The notes below the pieces were generated by a model. That model made no database searches. It was not told the origin of the DNA and saw only the letters and a list, made by a program, of their open reading frames with translations. The translations under genes and the position numbers were made by a program. Positions 58,561-64,000 of a DNA stretch of 64,000 nt are shown piece after piece. Source of the stretch: Cymbidium sinense (Eukaryota > Streptophyta > Magnoliopsida > Asparagales > Orchidaceae). The first letter of the stretch is position 1, and each line of letters begins with the position of its first letter. The stretch covers positions 75,193,817 through 75,257,816 of the forward strand of contig CM038220.1 in the NCBI GenBank assembly GCA_021442155.1, read 5' to 3'.

Positions 58561-59356
58561 ATCTTATGATAATTTTTGTTCATAATGTGAGGCTTAGGTG
58601 GGCTTAATTCAATCCAATTTGGTTAGGATTAGAATTTGTCTTATAAGGGGTACTTTAGGTCACTTTGAGTCAAGTTAGTCTAAATGAATCAATTGGCTTG
58701 ATCAAGGCTTGATTCAAGTTTGGTTGAACTCACATATGGACTTATGATTGCAATATAAATCCACTTGCAAGAGATTTGAACTCAAATGGGTTTTGATTCA
58801 TTTGATAATTTTAAGTTCAAAGGGTGAACATGAGTTTGACTTGGGTTTGAGTTTTGAATTTAGTTTTGGTTCGATGATTGAAGTTTATGTTTATATTTGG
58901 ATTCATGATTGAAAGATTGATTGAATCATAAAGAAACTCCAAAGGTTTGAATTGGTTTGGATTTGAGCTAAGTCCATAAGATGAGATCAAAGTGATTCAT
59001 GGATTTTGTTCATGGATTTCAATCATTCAGAATTGATTCATGATTTTGAGAAAATCCATCAAATTGATTTGAGATTTGGTTTGGAATTGTTTTGAGTATG
59101 AAATTAATATGAGTTTGAAGTTTGACTTGAAAGAAGGAAGTGAGGATTTTGTTCAAGCTATAGGGTAGGCAAGTTTTCCTAACACCGTTGAGGCATAACA
59201 TATTCCTATGGCTAACTCTTCTAAGTCTCTAGGGTTAGGTTGAGTGTTCACCTAATCACTATAAGTGTCTTAAGATTAAGGAACTCATAGTGTCTAAGAG
59301 AAATCTTATGTCTAAGGTGGAGAGGTTGAGAGCTCATTCTAAAAATGAGGTGAACA

Positions 59357-59361
59357 GGCTT
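59357..59361. repeat. Target site duplication of element E, right copy (GGCTT)
   Basis: Exact match to 24817-24821, directly after the GAACA end of the 5' LTR. Confidence 0.82.
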
Positions 59362-61434
59362 ATAATCCACCAACACAAGGTTGCGAAAAGGCCTAAGAGG
59401 TAAAAATTTATGCTTGTAGATAGAAGGAAATAATAACCCCATATCCTAAATCTAGGGAGCTTTTGTGAGAGTTAAAGCATGACCTAAATCTAAATGGCAG
59501 TTGGACATAAGGTTTACCTTCACAAGATAGGGTAAACCACCTGACTACTGGGATAGCAAATGCCTGGAGTGGCAGCTAGCTAATAACTCCTACGCTTTAA
59601 ATCCATGTGGTCTGGTCATATGAAATTATAAGAAAGTTGGGCTATTATTAATTTAGAAAGAGACTAAAGTTCTTAAACCCACTCCCTAAGAGACTAGAGC
59701 ATGAGTGGTATGAATATTGACTTAATCTAATGCAAAATATTTTCAAATTTTTATTTCATCTTTGACACTTCATTTGGACAAAGGCTTTAGGATTTTTATA
59801 TGCCTAAATGCATGATGAAATGAGTCATGGGCTAAATAAAAAGAGAAGGTGGTGAGGTCTCAGAGGGGTTGCTCACAGTCAAGTGGTCCCTATGCATGGA
59901 GAGGCCCTCATTTTGTAAGCATGTAAGACAATGCATGATGTGAAACATACAACCATATAGCTAAGAGGTTGCTAAATATTTTACTTATCTTGATTTAATG
60001 CCTAGGCTTTATGGTGAGGTTATGAATAATTAAAACTTTAGTTATGAGTTGTAGTTGGGTAAAAGATTTATTTTTCCCTAAGAGCCTAATGGCATCCTGA
60101 CCATACATTAAAGCATCAATCATAAGAAATTATAAAAAGCATGTTGTTTCTAAAACATAAGCTAAACATTACATCAAATAATTATATAGCTATCATAAAA
60201 GAATAAGAGGCCAATGCAATCAGGTACCACCGTACAACCCGAAAAAAAAAAAAGATGGGTAGCCGAGGTCTACCCTTTAATAACCCAAAATCACAAAGAA
60301 TAATTACAATTATATTGAGTGAATTTGGGGGGTCTTCATTCTTCATTCTACAAATCTTCATCTTCATATCTCCAATTTTATTTGATTTACTCCACTTCAA
60401 ATGCATCACATGGCCTCCTAGAATAAAGCCTTCTAGCCAATGCTCATCTTTATCCCCCATAACACTAATCCAAATTTCTAATGCAAAATTACATTAAAAA
60501 TAGAAAAACTAAATCTAACTACACCTATAAAATAAGTGTTAGCTAAACATACATACAATTCCAAGCAGTTATATATATATAATTTGAACTTAACACCCTA
60601 CACATGGGTAACCTACCGTCTAACTTGGATTATGCTTAAAGCTTTAAGCAACCTGCCAAAGAGAGTATTTATATTTATTTTTAAGCACAACCCCCTACAA
60701 AAAACATGATTAGGCTAATATTGACCTAACATCCAGTCCACAAAATATACACCCTAGCATCCAGTCTAAAATAATATATCACAAAACAAAATATACATCG
60801 TACCATATACCATCCTAACATAAAGCTAGAAGTGGTGACTTAATTCTAATGTATCTGTTAAGGCTTGTGTGGTGTGTCTTAAGTAAGCATTAATATTATG
60901 GTTTCTAAGTATGAAAGACTCTCATTTAATATAAAGGTTTGATTTCACTTGAAGTTATTTAAATGATTTGAGAATTTTAATTTGTGTTTTCTTTCGCTTC
61001 ATATGATTACACTTTGCAACTAAGTGTTATAAAAAGAAGAAAGATGATTGCCCTCTTTCATCCCTACTTTAAGCCACTTTCTAAAGCATGTTAATTTGAT
61101 TTATTCTCTTTATTGAATGGCTTATTACATATTTTAAATTAATCCTAAGTTTAGGTCCACTTTAAATAATCCCAGTCAATATGAAAGGCATCTTAAAATT
61201 AATTTCATTGAACTACTATCACATGACATATGTTAAATCAATCCTTTCCATCATATGTAACATGCATATGATTAAATCCTAAATAGACCTACATATATAA
61301 TATGTTTTAGCACACTTAAATGATGGATGTGAACATGCATATTTAAAGTTTATATTTTCCATTTGATTGAATTATTTAATCATATTGATTTTAAAGCTAT
61401 ATCCAAATTCTTTTACAAAAATACATTAGGATGA

Positions 61435-62110
61435 AATTAAATAAGTATGTGTCATTGTTAATCACAGAAGTGAGGAATTCAAAGGACCTCCTTAGGGCTA
61501 ACTAAAGCCTCATATTCTCGGGATGTCCAGACTATATACCTACTTGCATTCAAACATATGTAAATTTGCATACATGAATATAAGAAAGAGAGCTCCCAAT
61601 CACATGATTAATTAATTCAACAACTTAAACAATTATGTATGCATGTAGTTTTAATAGAAAAGAGGATTGTTATTCTCTAGTTAAACATACACATACATGT
61701 ATAAAAGATATAAGCAAGTACATGTCTTTATTAAGCAGGGAAGTAAGGTAATCAAATGACCTCCTTGGGGCTAGCTAAAACCTTGTATTCCCAGAATGTC
61801 CAGACTATATACCCATTTTTATTAAATACATACACATGTATTCATAATTAAGAGAATGAAAATCATATAAGCAATTATATTTTCTTTAGTTGAATTATTT
61901 GTATGAATGAATTAAAGCTTTATACAAATTCTAGTGTTGAAATATGTAGGAATGAAATTAAATGAGTACATGCCTTTATTAACCAGAGAAGTGAGGTAAT
62001 CAAATGACCTCCTTGGGGCAAGCTAAAGCCTTGTATTCCCAGGATGTCCAGACTATATACCATTAGCATTCACACTAATGTAAATCAACACATGAATAAA
62101 GAAAACAAAG
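61435..62110. repeat. Triplicated ~250-275-bp module in the older LTR
   Basis: Three copies of a module marked by (A/T)GACCTCCTT(A/G)GGGC, then TATTC(T/C)C(G/A)G(G/A)ATGTCCAGAC and TATATACC, at about 61484, 61759 and 62006. The E LTRs have only a single counterpart (about 27535 and 54870), so this is a lineage-specific expansion. Confidence 0.85.
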
Positions 62111-64000
62111 CTTCACTTCAGACACTTAAGTTATAATCACATATATCTTTGATGTATTTATAACTCGCATCTTAACATATGTTATGATTCATTTATAAGC
62201 TTTTGAAAAATAAATTTAGATTTAATAGTGATAGTAGTCATACTTATATTAAATTAAATCAACACATGTAAGCTTAACAAAAAAGAACCTCATTTGATTT
62301 AATTAATTCAAAAAGAGATGGATGCAAGGATCAAATGACAAGTAATACTTAATATGATTAGAAAGGAATAAGTAAACATAAACACATGATTTCATTCAAT
62401 CAAATTAATTCCTAAGGATAATCATATCAAATAAAATCATTTAAAGTAAACCAAAGCTTTTTATACATCATTTTAATTTCATGTTCAATTTGACTTAAGG
62501 AATATGAGAAGCTTGCTAATCCTAACCCATCCCCATGTGTGTAAGTTAATTCATTTTAATGAGACATGACTAAGTTGATTTTATGGACTAATTGAGTTGT
62601 AATATGCATTAAGTTTTACCTATTTTGCCATAAAGTAATTATCCTAATAATTGTGAGCTACCATGATATGCAAATGAATTGAAAAGTAAATTAGTAATGG
62701 TCCTATGAAATGAAAGGGCTTAATGCAATTAGCTCATAATTATTGGTTAATTAGATTAAGGAACTTAATTAACTTCTTTTATGATCTTCCCAAACATATA
62801 GGTAAATTTCATTAACTGTCTTTAGGCTATTAAACACGTAAAGATCTACCCATAAATTAATTAATCAAGATTAGATATGATTGTAATTTTAATTTGATTA
62901 ATGAAATCATTAATTCATTAATCAATTTCTCTTACTTGATTTCACAAATTTGATTAATTATCCTTTATGTGAAATGGACTTAAGGAAAAGTTTGGGAAGA
63001 AGGTCCCAACCTAATTCCATGAGCCCCCCTCATTTAATTAAGCAAGATACAATGTAATTTAAACTCTAACTGAACTAATTAAGTAATTAATTTGTTAATT
63101 AATCTTTGATAAATGTTTCTTGAAAAATGAGAAGGACTTAGGGAAAAGAAATTAGGAAAGAGGTCCCAAACTAATTCCATAAGCCCCTCACTATTAAATA
63201 GTGATTAGAAAGCCCAATTAATCAATTAATTATTATTCATATGCTTAATTAATCCATAATTAAGTTAAGAAGATAATTAGGGCTTAATCAATTAATTTTC
63301 CTAATTAATTAACCAATAAATCCCAAGAAAATTAGGAGAGGTAGAAGTCATCCCCTTAAATAATCTTTGAAAGTTTGGGGTTAAATAGTTAATTAATTAG
63401 GGAGTAATTAAGGTAAATAATTACTCAATTAAAACCTAATTAAGCTCTGATTACTATTTAAAATCAACTAAAGATAATTTTAATGGATTCCTCTCTAAAA
63501 TAACTTTGAAATAAGCATTTATTTGTATTTGTTGGATTTTTCTATGATTTATTATGATTTATGAAGTTTAAGCCTTAAAAATAGATTAATTAGCCTTAAT
63601 TAAACCCAATCCCATCGGCGCCACATGGCACACTGATGCGGCATCACCAAATTGGATATTTAAGTTGTCACCATCAATACGGAGTTAGCTGGCGGTGGAA
63701 TGCGCTTTCTCGTGCATCGTCTGATCTAAGATCTGACGATCATGATTAAACTCATGGTTAATGAAAGATTAAACCAATCAAAACTAATGGATCTAATCAT
63801 GACATCCATTTTCATCATGCAGAACGGATGGTTTGTGATCTATTATCATGGGAGCGAGGGAAAACAGCATTTGTATGCCATTGTTCACGTGATCCGAGCT
63901 CAGCCAAGCTCAAATTAGCTCCAAATGGAACCCATACCATCGCACAAAGGATCTAAGAGGATCCAATGGCTAAGATCAGCTCACACGCACATTCCCTTCA

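Larger units (their letters stand above)
24822..59356 (-). mobile_element. Element E: giant Tat/Ogre-like Ty3/gypsy retrotransposon
   Basis: It spans 34.5 kb, about 28 kb when nested element C is subtracted. Minus-strand order: 5' LTR (52113-59356), primer site, a 2-kb stem-loop array, an upstream ORF remnant, gag, protease, RT, RNase H, second RNase H, integrase, a 3.5-kb 3' region with tandem repeats, and the 3' LTR (24822-37728, interrupted by C). The LTRs run through the same sequence over more than 6 kb with many indels and substitutions. Tat/Ogre elements are known for extreme length, long LTRs, an extra ORF before gag and a double RNase H; all but the intact extra ORF are seen here. 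Coding is broken throughout. Confidence 0.87.
52113..59356 (-). repeat. 5' LTR of element E (7.2 kb)
   Basis: It runs from TATGGGTGTTTTTAATATA (TGTGGG in the other LTR) to TGAACA at 59356. It matches 24822-27581 plus 34064-37728 in order. Its length, about 7.2 kb, is at or above the top of the range I know for plant LTRs. It contains segments lost from the other LTR, including an inverted repeat (56044-56104) and a G-box area (56530-56560). No gene is present; short open segments in it are not conserved as frames. Confidence 0.87.
59357..64000 (-). repeat. Right part of an older E-family LTR, running off the window
   Basis: From GGCTTATAATCC onward it follows the E LTR from about 52740, in order: ATTTATGCTTGTA, CTAAATCTAGGGAGCTTT, GCATGATGTGA, GGTAGCCGAG(G)TCTACCC, CACACATGGGTAAC, AATTAGGAGAGGTAGAAGTCATCC, ATCCCATCGGCGCCAC(A/G)TGG and the GATCCGAGCTCAG(C) phrase near 63893. 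It is more diverged from both E LTRs than they are from each other by eye. With 24258-24821 it forms one LTR into which E inserted. The rest of that LTR and its element lie outside the window. Confidence 0.83.

Noticed and set aside
1..64000. tRNA, rRNA or host protein-coding genes
   Set aside because: No cloverleaf with a GGTTCGAATCC-type arm, no rRNA text and no exon-like host protein segments were found by eye; a tRNAscan-SE and BLASTX run would settle this.

Overview
This is plant nuclear DNA made almost entirely of decayed transposable elements. The evidence is plant-type Ty3/gypsy domains (Tat-lineage elements with two RNase H domains), a Mutator-like transposase remnant, a tail resembling the Au SINE, AT-rich filler and a 100-N assembly gap. 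I found no convincing host gene, tRNA or rRNA. The sequence alone does not fix the species; an angiosperm with large repeat-rich chromosomes is the safest statement. Every long reading frame I could identify belongs to an element, and all are broken by stops, frameshifts or deletions.

Layout. 1-3524: AT-rich DNA with an internally deleted Mutator-like (MULE) transposase on the minus strand (285-1000) and a ~385-bp tandem duplication. 3530-14031: element A, a minus-strand Tat-type gypsy element with ~815-bp LTRs, a perfect 5-bp target duplication (ATGAT), primer-binding site and polypurine tract. Between its integrase and 3' LTR it carries a plus-strand (antisense) transcription unit with its own GC-rich upstream region and TATA box, coding for a decayed 'putative gypsy type transposon' (PF04195-like) protein. 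14037-16430: no gene seen. 16430-23470: element B, a plus-strand Tat-type remnant missing the catalytic core of its reverse transcriptase. 23737-23836: gap.

24822-59356: element E, a giant minus-strand Tat/Ogre-like element, about 34.5 kb as it stands and about 28 kb without the insertion in it. I place its LTRs at 24822-37728 and 52113-59356 (roughly 6.4 and 7.2 kb of LTR sequence), flanked by a perfect GGCTT duplication. Its 3' LTR is split by element C (27582-34063), a 6.5-kb chromovirus-like gypsy element with an initiator-Met-tRNA primer site. E itself sits inside a related LTR whose two halves are at 24258-24821 and 59357 to the window end. This gives a three-level nest: old LTR, then E, then C.

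The most unusual signal is in the leader of E, between its primer-binding site and first reading frame (about 49865-51845). It holds about 20 or more tandem ~80-bp units, each a stem-loop, and several units carry compensatory changes on both arms that keep the pairing. That pattern suggests conserved secondary structure rather than a plain satellite. Other signals are dense TTGACC/GGTCAA (W-box-like) clusters in the U3 part of E's LTRs, several independent tandem arrays in element 3' regions, and a 58-bp single-strand purine run inside E's pol region.
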